Shown piece by piece: positions 36,812 through 45,766 of a DNA stretch of 64,000 nt. The DNA is from Arthrobacter sp. S39. Its GTDB lineage: Bacteria > Actinomycetota > Actinomycetes > Actinomycetales > Micrococcaceae. Numbering within the stretch: position 1 is the stretch's first letter; every line of letters begins with the position of its first letter. The DNA is taken from contig NZ_SIHX01000001.1 in the NCBI RefSeq assembly GCF_004320525.1, positions 620,001-684,000 of the forward strand. The letters run 5' to 3'. The translations under genes and the position numbers were made by a program. The notes below the pieces were generated by a model. The model saw only the letters and a list, made by a program, of their open reading frames with translations, was not told the origin of the DNA and made no database searches.

Positions 36812-38595
36812 TGACGGAGACGCTCTTTGGCGGCCCCACCCTGCCTCCGGCTTACCCGGAACGTGCAGCCTGGGGAACCGCCCCGAAACTCCGTGCCTGG
36901 CAACAGGAAGCCCTTGACCTTTACTTCACCACCGGTCCCCGGGATTTCCTGGCGGTAGCAACCCCCGGTGCCGGTAAGACCACCTTCGCCCTGCGCGTCG
37001 CGTCGATGCTCATCGAGTCCGGGGCCGTCAACCGGGTCACCATTGTGGCGCCCACCGACCACCTCAAACGGCAGTGGGCAGACGCGGCCGCCAAGGTTGG
37101 CATCGCCATCGACCCCAACTTCAAGAACTCCGACGGCCAGCATGGCCGCGGTTTTGTTGGCGTGGCCGTCACGTACGCCCAGGTTGCCAGCAAGCCCATG
37201 CTGCACCGGGCCAAGACGGAAGCCGCCCGCACCCTGGTGATCCTGGACGAGATCCACCACGGCGGCGAGGCACTGTCCTGGGGCGACGGCCTGCGCGAGG
37301 CCTTTGATCCCGCGGCCCGGCGGCTGTCGCTGACGGGTACGCCGTTCCGCTCGGACACCTCGCCCATCCCGTTTGTGGAGTACGCCCAGGACAAGGACGG
37401 CATCCGGCGGTCCAAGGCGGATTACACGTATGGCTACGGCAACGCCCTGCGGGACCACGTGGTGCGTCCCGTGATGTTCATGGCGTACTCCGGCCAGATG
37501 CGCTGGCGCACCAGTGCCGGCGAGGAAATGGCCGCGTCCCTCGGCGAGGCCGCGGTCACGAAGGACATCACGTCCCATGCGTGGCGGACGGCCCTGAACC
37601 CTGCCGGTGAATGGATTCCGGCTGTCCTGGCCGGCGCGGACAAGCGCCTGAGCGAGGTGCGCCGCACGGTTCCGGACGCCGGCGGGCTGGTTATCGCCAC
37701 CGACCACGAGGATGCCAGGGCCTATGCCGGGCAGCTGAAGCGGATCACCGGCGAGTCTCCAACAGTCATTCTGTCCGACGACGCGAAGGCCTCCAGCAAG
37801 ATCGAGGAATTCACCGCGAGCGAGAAGCGCTGGATGGTTGCCGTCCGGATGGTGTCCGAAGGCGTGGACGTGCCCCGGCTGTCGGTGGGCGTGTATGCGA
37901 CGTCCACCTCCACGCCACTGTTCTTCGCCCAGGCGGTGGGCCGCTTCGTGCGAGCCCGGAAGCGGGGCGAGACCGCTTCGGTGTTCCTGCCGTCCGTGCC
38001 GCAGCTGATGGCGCTGGCCAACTCGATGGAGGCCGAGCGCGACCACGCCCTGGACCGCCCCGAGAAGGAGGACGCCGACGGCCTGTTCAATCCCGAGGAT
38101 TCCCTGATGGCCGAGGCCAACCGGGAGGACAAGGCGTCGGACAGCCTGACAAAGGGCAAGTTCGAGGCCCTCGATTCGCAGGCCTCCTTCGACCGGGTCC
38201 TGTTCGACGGCGGCGAGTTCGGCACCGGGGGAGAGGTTGGCTCGGAGGACGAAATGGATTTCCTGGGCATCCCAGGGCTTCTTGATGCGGAGCAGGTGGG
38301 CACCCTGCTCCGGCAGCGCCAGCACGACCAGCTCAACCGGAAAAACCGGCGCGCGCCGGCGGCTGAGCAGGCCCCCGCGGGTCCGGCCATACCGGACCAC
38401 CGGATGCTGATGGATCTGCGCAACGAACTGGCCAAAAACGTGGCGGCCTGGTCGGCGCGGACCGGAACCCCGCATGGTGTGGTGCACACCAAGCTGCGGA
38501 CGGTCTGCGGCGGCCCGCCGGTGGCCCAGGCGAACGAGGAGCAGCTGCAGTCCAGGCTGCGGAAGCTCCAGGACTGGTTCATCGGCCGGAAATAA
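36811..38595 (+). CDS. Superfamily 2 DEAD/DEAH-box helicase
   Basis: The 594-residue helicase has a Q-like RAWQQEAL, motif I ATPGAGKTT (K56), motif II DEIH (146-149), motif III SLTGTP, and motif VI QAVGRFVRARKR in the second RecA lobe. The last 170 residues are charged with no domain I recognise. It resembles the type III restriction (ResIII)-like and XPB-like branch, but no methyltransferase or nuclease is adjacent. It forms an operon with DUF3039. A role in DNA or RNA repair is likely but unproven. A perfect 18-bp hairpin follows. Confidence 0.9.
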   Translation: MTETLFGGPTLPPAYPERAAWGTAPKLRAWQQEALDLYFTTGPRDFLAVATPGAGKTTFALRVASMLIESGAVNRVTIVAPTDHLKRQWADAAAKVGIAIDPNFKNSDGQHGRGFVGVAVTYAQVASKPMLHRAKTEAARTLVILDEIHHGGEALSWGDGLREAFDPAARRLSLTGTPFRSDTSPIPFVEYAQDKDGIRRSKADYTYGYGNALRDHVVRPVMFMAYSGQMRWRTSAGEEMAASLGEAAVTKDITSHAWRTALNPAGEWIPAVLAGADKRLSEVRRTVPDAGGLVIATDHEDARAYAGQLKRITGESPTVILSDDAKASSKIEEFTASEKRWMVAVRMVSEGVDVPRLSVGVYATSTSTPLFFAQAVGRFVRARKRGETASVFLPSVPQLMALANSMEAERDHALDRPEKEDADGLFNPEDSLMAEANREDKASDSLTKGKFEALDSQASFDRVLFDGGEFGTGGEVGSEDEMDFLGIPGLLDAEQVGTLLRQRQHDQLNRKNRRAPAAEQAPAGPAIPDHRMLMDLRNELAKNVAAWSARTGTPHGVVHTKLRTVCGGPPVAQANEEQLQSRLRKLQDWFIGRK

Positions 38596-38604
38596 CAGCT
38601 TCAG

Positions 38605-38645
38605 AAACAGGATGGCCCGGTGCAGAGCACCGGGCCATCCTGTTT
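38605..38645 (+). terminator. Stem-loop after the helicase gene
   Basis: Arms 38605-38622 and 38628-38645 pair perfectly over 18 bp (AAACAGGATGGCCCGGTG) around loop CAGAG, 10 bases after the stop. The stem ends in A-U pairs, giving a short UGUUU, but no longer U-run follows. Confidence 0.75.
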
Positions 38646-38725
38646 CACCGGCACCGTTGCGCCACGGACCAAAAGGGAGTTGAACCTGGTGAGGCCAACC
38701 CCCATCCCGGTCGGGAATCGAGTAC

Positions 38726-38731
38726 TACAGT
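38726..38731 (+). promoter_or_regulatory. Predicted -10 (TACAGT) for the AAA ATPase gene
   Basis: TACAGT ends 6 bases before the ATG at 38738, downstream of the helicase stem-loop. No ribosome-binding site is visible. Confidence 0.5.
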
Positions 38732-38737
38732 GGTTGC

Positions 38738-39772
38738 ATGGCTCCCGGCCGCAATCCGCTCGACGACCTGCGCGAAACCATCGGCCATCTGACCGATCAG
38801 CTCAGGCTGCACGGTTCGGAGCGCGTCGATGACCTGGTCGGCGATCTTATCGGTGCGAGGCCCGGCCCGGCCCGGCCGCTGTCCGAGGTTCAGGCCGAGC
38901 TCGACGCGCTGGTCGGACTGGAGACCGTGAAGGAACAGGTGCGGGCCCTCGTCGCACTGCTCCGGGTCCAGGCCCGCCGTAAGACGCACGGCCTGCCGGA
39001 GGTGGCCACATCACAGCATCTGGTGTTCCTCGGAAACCCGGGCACGGGCAAGACGACCGTGGCGCGGCTGCTGGCAGAGATGTACCGCGCGGTCGGTCTG
39101 CTGCAGAAAGGCCACCTGGTCGAGGTCGACCGGTCGGGCCTGGTAGGGCAGTACGTCGGCGCGACCGCCATCAAGACGGACCGGGTGATCCGGCGTGCGC
39201 TGGACGGCGTGCTGTTCATCGACGAGGCCTACGCGCTGGCCCCGGAGGACGGCCGGATGGACTTCGGCCCCGAGGCGATCGAGGTCCTGCTCAAGCGGAT
39301 GGAGGACCACCGCCACCGCCTGGTCGTGATTGTGGCCGGGTACCCGCGGCTGATGGAGTCCTTTTTGCTCTCGAACCCCGGACTGCGCTCCCGGTTCGCC
39401 CGCGAGATCACGTTCCCCGACTACTCCGTCGACGCACTACGGACGATCTTCCACCAGATGCTGGCCCAGCACGAGTACACGCTGGAACCGGGGGCGGACG
39501 AGATGCTGCGCCGCATCCTCGCCGGGCTGCACGCGGGCGAGGACTCCGGCAACGCACGGTTTGCGCGCACGCTGTTCGAGCAGTCGCTCAACCGTCAGGC
39601 GCTGCGGCTGTCCCTCGACGGGCGACAAAGTCTAGACTCGCTCGATCGTGAGGCCGTCATGACGCTCACCGCGGACGACATCGTCGAGGCGGCGCTGGCC
39701 TTGGGCGAGGAGCCGGAGCCGGAACAGACGCCGGAACCGGAGAAGTCACGCTGGTGGCGCTGGCTGGTCTGA
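38738..39772 (+). CDS. CbxX/CfqX (SpoVK/EccA)-type AAA+ ATPase
   Basis: A 344-residue AAA+ protein. A conserved N-terminal element ELDALVGLETVKEQV precedes Walker A GNPGTGKT (99-106), the pore/sensor region QYVGATAIKTDRVI, Walker B VLFIDEAY and an arginine-finger region NPGLRSRF. Relatives include Rubisco activase CbbX, SpoVK and type VII secretion EccA. No secretion, Rubisco or sporulation gene lies nearby, so the substrate is unknown. The tail is Glu/Pro-rich and ends WWRWLV. It is monocistronic, with a terminator upstream and convergent pncA downstream. Confidence 0.88.
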   Translation: MAPGRNPLDDLRETIGHLTDQLRLHGSERVDDLVGDLIGARPGPARPLSEVQAELDALVGLETVKEQVRALVALLRVQARRKTHGLPEVATSQHLVFLGNPGTGKTTVARLLAEMYRAVGLLQKGHLVEVDRSGLVGQYVGATAIKTDRVIRRALDGVLFIDEAYALAPEDGRMDFGPEAIEVLLKRMEDHRHRLVVIVAGYPRLMESFLLSNPGLRSRFAREITFPDYSVDALRTIFHQMLAQHEYTLEPGADEMLRRILAGLHAGEDSGNARFARTLFEQSLNRQALRLSLDGRQSLDSLDREAVMTLTADDIVEAALALGEEPEPEQTPEPEKSRWWRWLV

Positions 39773-39790
39773 CCGGATCTGCTGCGGCTG

Positions 39791-40426
39791 TCAGGCGACG
39801 TCGACGCCACCAAGCTCCATTTCGGCCACCGCATCGTCAAGGTCGTCCGCGATACCGGCGGTGAGGGAGCGGATAACGGTGACGGAATAGCCGGCCTGGA
39901 CGGCATCCAGCGATGTTGCCATCACGCAATAGTCCGTGGCGATCCCCACCACCACAACGTCCTCCACGTCATGGCTCTGCAGCCAGTCATCAAGGCCGAT
40001 GGCGTCGTCGGCCGCGGCGTACGCTTCAGGGTCACCGGCCGGGAGGGTCCCGGGCTGGCGGTCTCCGGTGGGAACGGCGTCCTCAGGAGCCAGGAGGCCT
40101 TCGAACCCCGAGTACGCTGCCGCGAACTGGCCCTTCTGGAAGTAGGCCTGGATGTATTCGGTGTCCAGGTCAGGATGCAGTTCGGCGCCTTTGCTGCCCG
40201 CAACGCAGTGCCGCGGCCAACTGTCCTTGAAATCCGGCACCTCGGAGAAATGCGTGCCGGGATCAATGTGCCAGTCCTGGGTGGCAACGATGTGGTCGAA
40301 CTCGAGGTGATGGGCATCAATGTATTCGCTGATGGCCGCCGCCGCGTCCGCGCCGCCGGCCACGGCCAGCGGACCGCCCTCGCAGAAATCGTTCTGGACG
40401 TCGACGATGATCAGGGCGCGTGACAT
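39791..40426 (-). CDS. pncA: Nicotinamidase
   Basis: Hydrolyses nicotinamide to nicotinate for NAD salvage (pyrazinamidase activity in relatives). The 211-residue isochorismatase-fold enzyme has the triad D9 (VDVQNDF), K98 (FQKGQ) and C167 (ATDYCV). Metal ligands are D51 and H53 (TQDWH) and H73 (PRHC). ATG with GAGGAGA upstream. The start overlaps the pncB stop by one base (TGATG), so the two salvage enzymes are coupled. Confidence 0.96.
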   Translation of the reverse strand: MSRALIIVDVQNDFCEGGPLAVAGGADAAAAISEYIDAHHLEFDHIVATQDWHIDPGTHFSEVPDFKDSWPRHCVAGSKGAELHPDLDTEYIQAYFQKGQFAAAYSGFEGLLAPEDAVPTGDRQPGTLPAGDPEAYAAADDAIGLDDWLQSHDVEDVVVVGIATDYCVMATSLDAVQAGYSVTVIRSLTAGIADDLDDAVAEMELGGVDVA

Positions 40427-41754
40427 CAGTTCTCCTCGTAGATCGTGGGAATCGCGGCTTCGCCGCGTTGGAGCCGGTTGACCACTGGCGGAAGTTCGGC
40501 CATGGAGTCAGCGTGCCGCTGGCGGGCGCGGACCACGCCTTCGTGCCCGGTCCAGCCGGGAAGGAGTTCGCCGTTCTTCATGAACTGCTGCAGCAGCGGC
40601 CGGTCGTTGCCGTCGTCCTCGGGACGGTGGCCGATTCCCACGATCTCCTGCGTGGCGACGCCGCGTTCGTTCAGTTTCCGCAGCGCGTACTTCCGCCCGC
40701 CCATGCTGGTCTTGTTCTTGGCGGCCTTCGCAACCGAGACGAAGTTGCCGTCGTCATCGGTCCTGCTGACGAGCTTGTAGACCATGCTCGCGGTGGGTGC
40801 GCCTGAGCCGGTGACCAGGGACGTGCCCACGCCGTACGAATCCACGGGGGCGGACTGCAGCGCGGCAATGGCGAATTCGTCCAGGTCCGAGGTGACCACA
40901 ATCTTGGTGTCCTCGTTGCCGAGTTCGTCCAGCAACTGCCTGACCCACTGGGCCTGGGCGACGAGGTCGCCGGAATCAAGCCGCACCGCGCCCAGCCGGG
41001 GCCCTGCCAGCTCGACGGCGGCACGGACGGCCGCTTCGACGTCGTACGTGTCCACGAGCAGCGACGTGCCCGGCCCCAGCGCGGCGATCTGCGCCTCGAA
41101 GGCTTCCCGCTCGGTGTCATGCAGGAGGGTGAAGGAATGCGCAGCTGTGCCAACCGTTTTGATGCCGTAGCGGATGCCGGCTTCCAGGTTCGACGTGCTG
41201 TCAAACCCGGCGATGACAGCGGCGCGGGCCGCGGCTGCTGCGGACTCCTCATGCGTGCGCCGCGAGCCCATCTCGATGCACGGCCGGTTGCCGGCCGCCG
41301 TGATCATCCGCGACGCTGCGGACGCGATGGCGCTGTCATGGTTCAGGACAGAAAGGAGGTAGGTCTCCAGCATGCAGGCTTCGGCGAAGGTGGACTCAAC
41401 GATCAGGATGGGGGAGTTGGGGAAGTAGGCCTCACCCTCCGGGTAGCCCCAGATGTCTCCGGAGAAACGGTAGTTAGCCAGGTAATCGAGGGTGTCCTGG
41501 TTGACCACACCGGTCCGGCCCAGGAAATCCAGCTCCGCCTCGCCGAAACGGAAGTCGGCAATGCCTTCCAGCAGCCTGCCCGTGCCCGCCACAATCCCGT
41601 ACCTGCGGCCGTCCGGCAGCCGCCGGGCGAAGGCCTCGAAGACCGACCGGCGGTGCGCGGCGCCCGAATGGAGCGACGCCTGCAGCATGGTCAGTTCGTA
41701 GTGGTCTGTGTAAAAGGACGTGCGGGGATGGTCCCAGCCGGCAGAGGTACTCAC
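40426..41754 (-). CDS. pncB: Nicotinate phosphoribosyltransferase
   Basis: Uses PRPP and ATP to turn nicotinate into nicotinate mononucleotide, the step after PncA. The 442-residue protein shows TDHYELTML at the N-terminus, the conserved MGSRRTHE region, and GAVRLDSGDL for phosphoribosyl binding. I chose the GTG at 41754 because a TAGAGT element ends 7 bases upstream and the family N-terminus begins just after. Starting at the in-frame codon 21 bases further up would overlap that element. Confidence 0.95.
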   Translation of the reverse strand: MSTSAGWDHPRTSFYTDHYELTMLQASLHSGAAHRRSVFEAFARRLPDGRRYGIVAGTGRLLEGIADFRFGEAELDFLGRTGVVNQDTLDYLANYRFSGDIWGYPEGEAYFPNSPILIVESTFAEACMLETYLLSVLNHDSAIASAASRMITAAGNRPCIEMGSRRTHEESAAAAARAAVIAGFDSTSNLEAGIRYGIKTVGTAAHSFTLLHDTEREAFEAQIAALGPGTSLLVDTYDVEAAVRAAVELAGPRLGAVRLDSGDLVAQAQWVRQLLDELGNEDTKIVVTSDLDEFAIAALQSAPVDSYGVGTSLVTGSGAPTASMVYKLVSRTDDDGNFVSVAKAAKNKTSMGGRKYALRKLNERGVATQEIVGIGHRPEDDGNDRPLLQQFMKNGELLPGWTGHEGVVRARQRHADSMAELPPVVNRLQRGEAAIPTIYEEN

Positions 41755-41761
41755 GAAATTC

Positions 41762-41767
41762 ACTCTA
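41762..41767 (-). promoter_or_regulatory. Predicted -10 (TAGAGT) for leaderless pncB-pncA
   Basis: TAGAGT ends 7 bases before the pncB GTG. No Shine-Dalgarno sequence is present. Confidence 0.55.
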
Positions 41768-41838
41768 GTCCCCACCGGCTCCCGCGTCTCGCTGCGCTTC
41801 GCCGCGGGGCCCTCGCCGGCGTGGGCCCACCCTCCCCA

Positions 41839-41844
41839 TAGAAT
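41839..41844 (+). promoter_or_regulatory. Predicted -10 (TAGAAT) for the clpS operon
   Basis: TAGAAT ends 6 bases before the clpS ATG. It diverges from the pncB promoter about 70 bases away. Confidence 0.55.
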
Positions 41845-41850
41845 GGACAG

Positions 41851-42234
41851 ATGACCTTAAGCGTTGCGCTCGGCCCTGATACACAGGAGGGCACCCGGAC
41901 CGGGACAGAGGCGTCCACCGACTCCCTGACCGCCCCCGACATCCCCTGGAACCTGGTGATCTGGAACGATCCCGTCAACCTCATGAGCTACGTCAGCTAT
42001 GTTTTCCAAAGCTACTTCGGCTACACCGAGTCCAAGGCGAACAAGCTCATGATGGAGGTCCATAAAAAGGGCCGGTCCATCGTCGCCCACGGCAGCAAGG
42101 AACAGGTTGAGCGCCACGCCGTGGCCATGCACGGATTCGGGCTGTGGGCCACCGTGGAGAAGGCAACCGGCGGGCCGGGCGGCAACTCCGGCAAGCAGGG
42201 CGGATCAGGGCAGGGCAAGGGTAAGCGTGGCTAA
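41851..42234 (+). CDS. clpS: ATP-dependent Clp protease adaptor ClpS
   Basis: Binds N-degron substrates and delivers them to ClpC/ClpA. The 127-residue protein has the ClpS core (about 31-105): WNLVIWNDPVNLMSYV with the N-degron pocket, ANKLMMEVHKKGRSIV and QVERHAVAMHGFGLWATV. The 30-residue acidic N-terminus and the Gly/Lys tail are extra. It overlaps the DUF2017 gene by 8 bases, the usual actinobacterial arrangement. Confidence 0.95.
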   Translation: MTLSVALGPDTQEGTRTGTEASTDSLTAPDIPWNLVIWNDPVNLMSYVSYVFQSYFGYTESKANKLMMEVHKKGRSIVAHGSKEQVERHAVAMHGFGLWATVEKATGGPGGNSGKQGGSGQGKGKRG

Positions 42235-42793
42235 GGCATTCAAATACGGGCTCAAGGGCATCACCGGATTCCTGGAACCGGCCGAACGGGAACTGCTCCG
42301 CAGCCTGATCGATGACGTCATCTCCATGCTCCAGCCGGAGGAACGTGCTAACCAGGATCCGCTCGCCGCGATGATCGGGCTGGACATGGACGTCCAGGAA
42401 CCCACGGACCGTGCGGTCAGGCGGCTCCTGCCCAACGTCATGAAAAACGACGACGGCGCGTCCCTGGAGTTCCGCCAGCTCACCGAACGGTCGCTGCGGG
42501 AAACCAAGATCGGCGCCCTCCGGGCCGCCGCCCTGGACCTGGACAAGGACGACATCGTCCTGACTGCCGAAGGCGCCAGGCACTGGTCGATGGCGCTGAA
42601 CGATGTCCGCCTGGTGCTGGCCGAGCGGCTTGATATCCGGGACGAGGAGGACGCCGAGCACGTCCACCTGATGCAGGACTGGTCGCAGGCGGAGGACGTG
42701 GAAAGCTACCTTGCCCTGGTGTACAACTTCGCCACGTGGCTGCAGGAATCCCTGGTGCAGGCGATGCTCCAGTCCCTGGACACCCGGGCCTGA
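42227..42793 (+). CDS. DUF2017 protein
   Basis: A 188-residue, mostly helical, soluble protein of unknown function. Conserved stretches are TGFLEPAERELLRSLIDDVISML, FRQLTERSLRETKI and an acidic DKDDIVLTAEGARHWSMALND. The GTG at 42227 overlaps the clpS stop by 8 bases. Family members almost always follow clpS, so a role in the ClpS/ClpC pathway is the natural guess but is not shown by sequence. Confidence 0.85.
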   Translation: MAKAFKYGLKGITGFLEPAERELLRSLIDDVISMLQPEERANQDPLAAMIGLDMDVQEPTDRAVRRLLPNVMKNDDGASLEFRQLTERSLRETKIGALRAAALDLDKDDIVLTAEGARHWSMALNDVRLVLAERLDIRDEEDAEHVHLMQDWSQAEDVESYLALVYNFATWLQESLVQAMLQSLDTRA

Positions 42794-42926
42794 CCCGGCA
42801 CGCACCGGAAGCCCGCCGGAACTGCGCTGGGCCGGTGGCCTGCGCTGCACTGTGACAAATTAGACATGAGTCGGACGCCACAATGTGATGGCCGCGACCA
42901 CAGGGAAGACCTATCCTCGAATAATC

Positions 42927-43952
42927 ATGACAACAGCCTCGAGCACGGACCCGTCAGCAGCTGCTGCGGCGTCCCCAGCCAGCAGCAGTACCGGCGGTCA
43001 CCTCGGATCCCGGCCCATCGGCATCTTTGATTCCGGGGTCGGCGGGCTGACGGTGGCGCGGTCCATTATCGACCAGCTGCCCAACGAATCGATCCTTTAC
43101 GTCGGGGACACCGCCCACGGGCCGTACGGACCCCTGCCCATCGCCGAAGTCAGGGCCAACGCCCTGGGTGTGATGGACGAACTGGTGGACTCCGGCGTCA
43201 AGCTGCTCACCATCGCCTGCAATTCGGCGTCGGCCGCGGTCCTGCGCGATGCCCGGGAGCGGTACACCGCCAAGTACGGGATTCCCGTGATTGAGGTGAT
43301 CCAGCCGGCCGTGCGGCGGGCCGTGGCTGCCACCCGGACCGGACGAGTGGGCGTGATCGGAACGTCCGCCACTGTCGGCTCCCGCGCCTACGAGGACACG
43401 TTCGCCGCGGCGCCGGACCTGCAGATCACGTCCGTGGCCTGCCCCGAGTTCGTCAGCTACGTCGAAGCGGGCATTACCACCGGGCCCGCGCTGCTGGCCG
43501 TCGCCGAGGAATACCTCGCCCCGCTGAAGGCTGCCGGGGTGGACACTGTGGTCCTCGGCTGCACGCACTACCCGTTGCTCACCGGTGTCATTTCCTATGT
43601 GATGGGCGAGTCCGTGACGCTCGTTTCCAGCGCGGAAGAGACAGCCAAGGACGTTTACCGGGCACTGGCCACCCATGACCTGCAGCGGACCACCGCGTCG
43701 CCGCCGGAACACCACTTCATCGCCACCGGCGATGCCGGCCAGTTCGAAGCCCTCGCCCGCCGCTTCCTCGGACCCGAGGTCCTGTCCGTCCGGCACGTGG
43801 ACCACGTCTCCGCCCAGTACCCCACCGGCAGCCTCGCCCGGATCACCCCCGAGATGATTGCCGCTGCACAGGGCGCCTCCGGGAGCATCAGGCCGCAGCG
43901 GAGGCTGTCGAACTTCGTGGACAGCGGCCGGGCCGGAGGTCCAGCCCAGTGA
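42927..43952 (+). CDS. murI: Glutamate racemase
   Basis: Makes D-glutamate for peptidoglycan. The 341-residue protein has an extended 28-residue Ser/Ala-rich N-terminus, then [14 protein letters not shown] (catalytic-side Asp35/Ser36), the first cysteine in IACNSASAA and the second in [10 protein letters not shown] chose the ATG at 42927; TATCCT lies 9 bases upstream. An in-frame start at 42885 lacks support. The stop overlaps the next GTG by 4 bases. Confidence 0.94.
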   Translation: MTTASSTDPSAAAAASPASSSTGGHLGSRPIGIFDSGVGGLTVARSIIDQLPNESILYVGDTAHGPYGPLPIAEVRANALGVMDELVDSGVKLLTIACNSASAAVLRDARERYTAKYGIPVIEVIQPAVRRAVAATRTGRVGVIGTSATVGSRAYEDTFAAAPDLQITSVACPEFVSYVEAGITTGPALLAVAEEYLAPLKAAGVDTVVLGCTHYPLLTGVISYVMGESVTLVSSAEETAKDVYRALATHDLQRTTASPPEHHFIATGDAGQFEALARRFLGPEVLSVRHVDHVSAQYPTGSLARITPEMIAAAQGASGSIRPQRRLSNFVDSGRAGGPAQ

Positions 43953-44746
43953 AGCTCACCATCGTTGGCTGCACCGGTTCCTTCCCGGGCCCGGGATCGC
44001 CGGCGTCGTGCTACCTCCTGACCGCCAACGACGGCGAACGGACGTGGAAGATCGTGATGGACCTGGGCAGCGGCGCGCTCGGCGCCATCCAGCGGTACAC
44101 CGACCTTGAGGACATCGACGCGATTTTCCTGACCCACCTGCACCCGGACCACTGCATGGACCTCTGCGGCCTGCACGTGGCGGTCCGCTGGAAGCCGGGC
44201 GGCTGGGGACGCGGCAGGATTCCGGTCTGGGGCCCGGCGGCCACCGCCGACCGGATGGCCACCGCGTACGGCCTGGACCTGGACCCCGGCATGCACGAGG
44301 AGTTCGACTTCACCAACTGGACCGAACGCGGGCCCGTGACCCTGGGGCCGTTCACCATCACCCCGTTCGCCGTGAACCATCCGGTGGAGGAGGCCTACGC
44401 CCTCCGGGTGGAGGTCACGGAGCCGGACAAGGAAGGCAACCAGATCAGCCGGGTGCTGACCTATTCCGGGGACACCGATTCCTGTGCCGGCCTGGAGGAG
44501 GCGGCCAAGGATGCCGACCTGTTCCTCTGCGAGGCGGCCTTCGAGGAAGGCCGCGACGACGGCATCAAGGACGTGCACCTGACCGGCAAGCGGGCCGGCG
44601 AGGCCGCAGCGGCTGCCGGGGCGCGCCGGCTCCTGCTCACGCACATTCCCGTCTGGACCTCACCCACCACGGTCATGGCCGAGGCCCGGCCGGTCTTCGG
44701 CGGCGACGTGGCGGTTGCCGTGGCCGGAGTGCACTACACGATCTAG
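43949..44746 (+). CDS. Metallo-beta-lactamase fold hydrolase (RNase Z-like)
   Basis: A 265-residue MBL protein with HxHxDH as THLHPDH, followed by the later zinc ligands in [17 protein letters not shown] and LTHIP. The layout resembles tRNase Z and the phosphodiesterase branch, but the flexible arm of true RNase Z is missing. Family members at this position downstream of murI are usually just called MBL-fold hydrolases. The GTG start overlaps murI by 4 bases (GTGA). Confidence 0.9.
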   Translation: MKLTIVGCTGSFPGPGSPASCYLLTANDGERTWKIVMDLGSGALGAIQRYTDLEDIDAIFLTHLHPDHCMDLCGLHVAVRWKPGGWGRGRIPVWGPAATADRMATAYGLDLDPGMHEEFDFTNWTERGPVTLGPFTITPFAVNHPVEEAYALRVEVTEPDKEGNQISRVLTYSGDTDSCAGLEEAAKDADLFLCEAAFEEGRDDGIKDVHLTGKRAGEAAAAAGARRLLLTHIPVWTSPTTVMAEARPVFGGDVAVAVAGVHYTI

Positions 44747-44819
44747 GACGCTTGGCCCCCTGCCCACTCGGTCCTTTACGGTTCCCGTACTGGTGCTGCA
44801 CAGGTTCTTCCGATAGCTT

Positions 44820-44841
44820 ATCGTTATTCGTTAATAACGAT
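44820..44841. promoter_or_regulatory. AT-rich palindrome upstream of the DUF2975/XRE pair
   Basis: ATCGTTATT-CGTT-AATAACGAT is a perfect 9-bp inverted repeat. Further CGATA/TATCG half-sites flank it (44811-44850), and a TAATAC -10-like hexamer follows at 44848. In such a GC-rich genome this stands out as an operator overlapping the promoter. The XRE regulator encoded at 45485 is the obvious candidate ligand. Confidence 0.6.
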
Positions 44842-44864
44842 CATCGATAATACTTGGGGGAACA

Positions 44865-45485
44865 GTGGAACAGATCGGGAACCGCCTGCAGTCAGGCCAG
44901 CGGAAAATGGTGTCGCGCACGGATGCTGTGGCGATCATGGCCGTCGCTGCCATTGCGGCGGCCGCCACGACTTTTCTGGCCATCGCCGGAATCATTGCAA
45001 CGTTTGCGGGACCGGTGACGCTGACCTTGCCCCTGCACTCTTCGCCGCAGGACCCCACCGGGCTGGAACTGGGTGCCACGGCACGCTTCACGGCCATGGA
45101 AGCAACCATTCCTGCCCTTCCTTCGGACGAGGCCGCGCTTCTGGCGTGGGCCGGCGTCCTGGGCCAGGTCAGCGTCCTGGCTGTGGCGGCCCTGCTGTTC
45201 CTGCTCGCCCTCCGGCTCCGCGGGGAGAACCTCTTCACTCCGGCTTCGGCATGGATTGTGGGATCCTGCGGCGTGGTCCTGGCCCTCGCCGGCAGCGCCG
45301 GACAGGTTCTCGATGCGGTCGCCCGCACGCGCATTGCCCGCCTGATCGCCGCCAACGGGCAAAGCGACGGCTTCACGGCCAGCTTCAATTTCACGCCACT
45401 GGTGGCCGGCGTCGTCCTGGTGCTCATCGCCGGCGTTTTCCAGTTCGGCCGCCGGCTGCAGAAGGATACCGAGGGGCTTGTCTGA
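44865..45485 (+). CDS. DUF2975 membrane protein
   Basis: A 206-residue protein with four predicted helices (about 22-48, 100-122, 128-150, 175-195) and the family ending FGRRLQKDTEGLV. DUF2975 proteins are habitually paired with a YozG-type XRE regulator, as here, and their function is not established. GTG start with a GGGGGAA ribosome-binding site. The stop overlaps the XRE start by one base (TGATG). Confidence 0.85.
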   Translation: MEQIGNRLQSGQRKMVSRTDAVAIMAVAAIAAAATTFLAIAGIIATFAGPVTLTLPLHSSPQDPTGLELGATARFTAMEATIPALPSDEAALLAWAGVLGQVSVLAVAALLFLLALRLRGENLFTPASAWIVGSCGVVLALAGSAGQVLDAVARTRIARLIAANGQSDGFTASFNFTPLVAGVVLVLIAGVFQFGRRLQKDTEGLV

Positions 45486-45709
45486 TGCCGGCCGAGGATT
45501 ATTCGGCGATCCACTGCCGGCTCGATGAACTGCTGGCGGAGCGCGGCATGAGCCTGACGGAACTGAGCCGGCGGGTAGGCGTGAGCCTCGTGAACCTGTC
45601 TGTGCTGAAGAACAACCGGGCGAAGGCGATCAGGTTCTCGACGCTGACTGCACTGTGCGAGGTCCTGGACTGCAGCGTCGGCGATCTGCTCTCGTATCAG
45701 CCCGAATAG
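45485..45709 (+). CDS. XRE-family transcriptional regulator (YozG-like)
   Basis: A 74-residue protein consisting almost only of a helix-turn-helix domain (MSLTELSRRVGVSLVNLSVLKNNRAKAIRFSTL), followed by the Cro/C1-type helix ALCEVLDCSVGDLLSY. It has no sensor domain, so any signal would come through its coupled membrane partner. It probably binds the palindrome at 44820-44841 and regulates its own operon. Confidence 0.9.
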   Translation: MPAEDYSAIHCRLDELLAERGMSLTELSRRVGVSLVNLSVLKNNRAKAIRFSTLTALCEVLDCSVGDLLSYQPE

Positions 45710-45754
45710 GCACCGGTGCCTCCGGAGGTGGCCGGGCGCGCGGCGGCGAGTCGA

Positions 45755-45760
45755 TAAGCT
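45755..45760 (+). promoter_or_regulatory. Predicted -10 (TAAGCT) for rph-rdgB
   Basis: TAAGCT ends 6 bases before the rph ATG. No Shine-Dalgarno sequence is evident. Confidence 0.55.
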
Positions 45761-45766
45761 AAAGCC

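Noticed and set aside
36811..38595. Helicase as part of a restriction or phage-defence island
   Set aside because: There is no methyltransferase, nuclease, integrase or toxin nearby, and the neighbours are housekeeping genes.
38738..39772. AAA ATPase as evidence of a type VII secretion locus
   Set aside because: No EccB/C/D/E, Esx or PE/PPE-like gene occurs in the window. The CbxX domain alone is not diagnostic.
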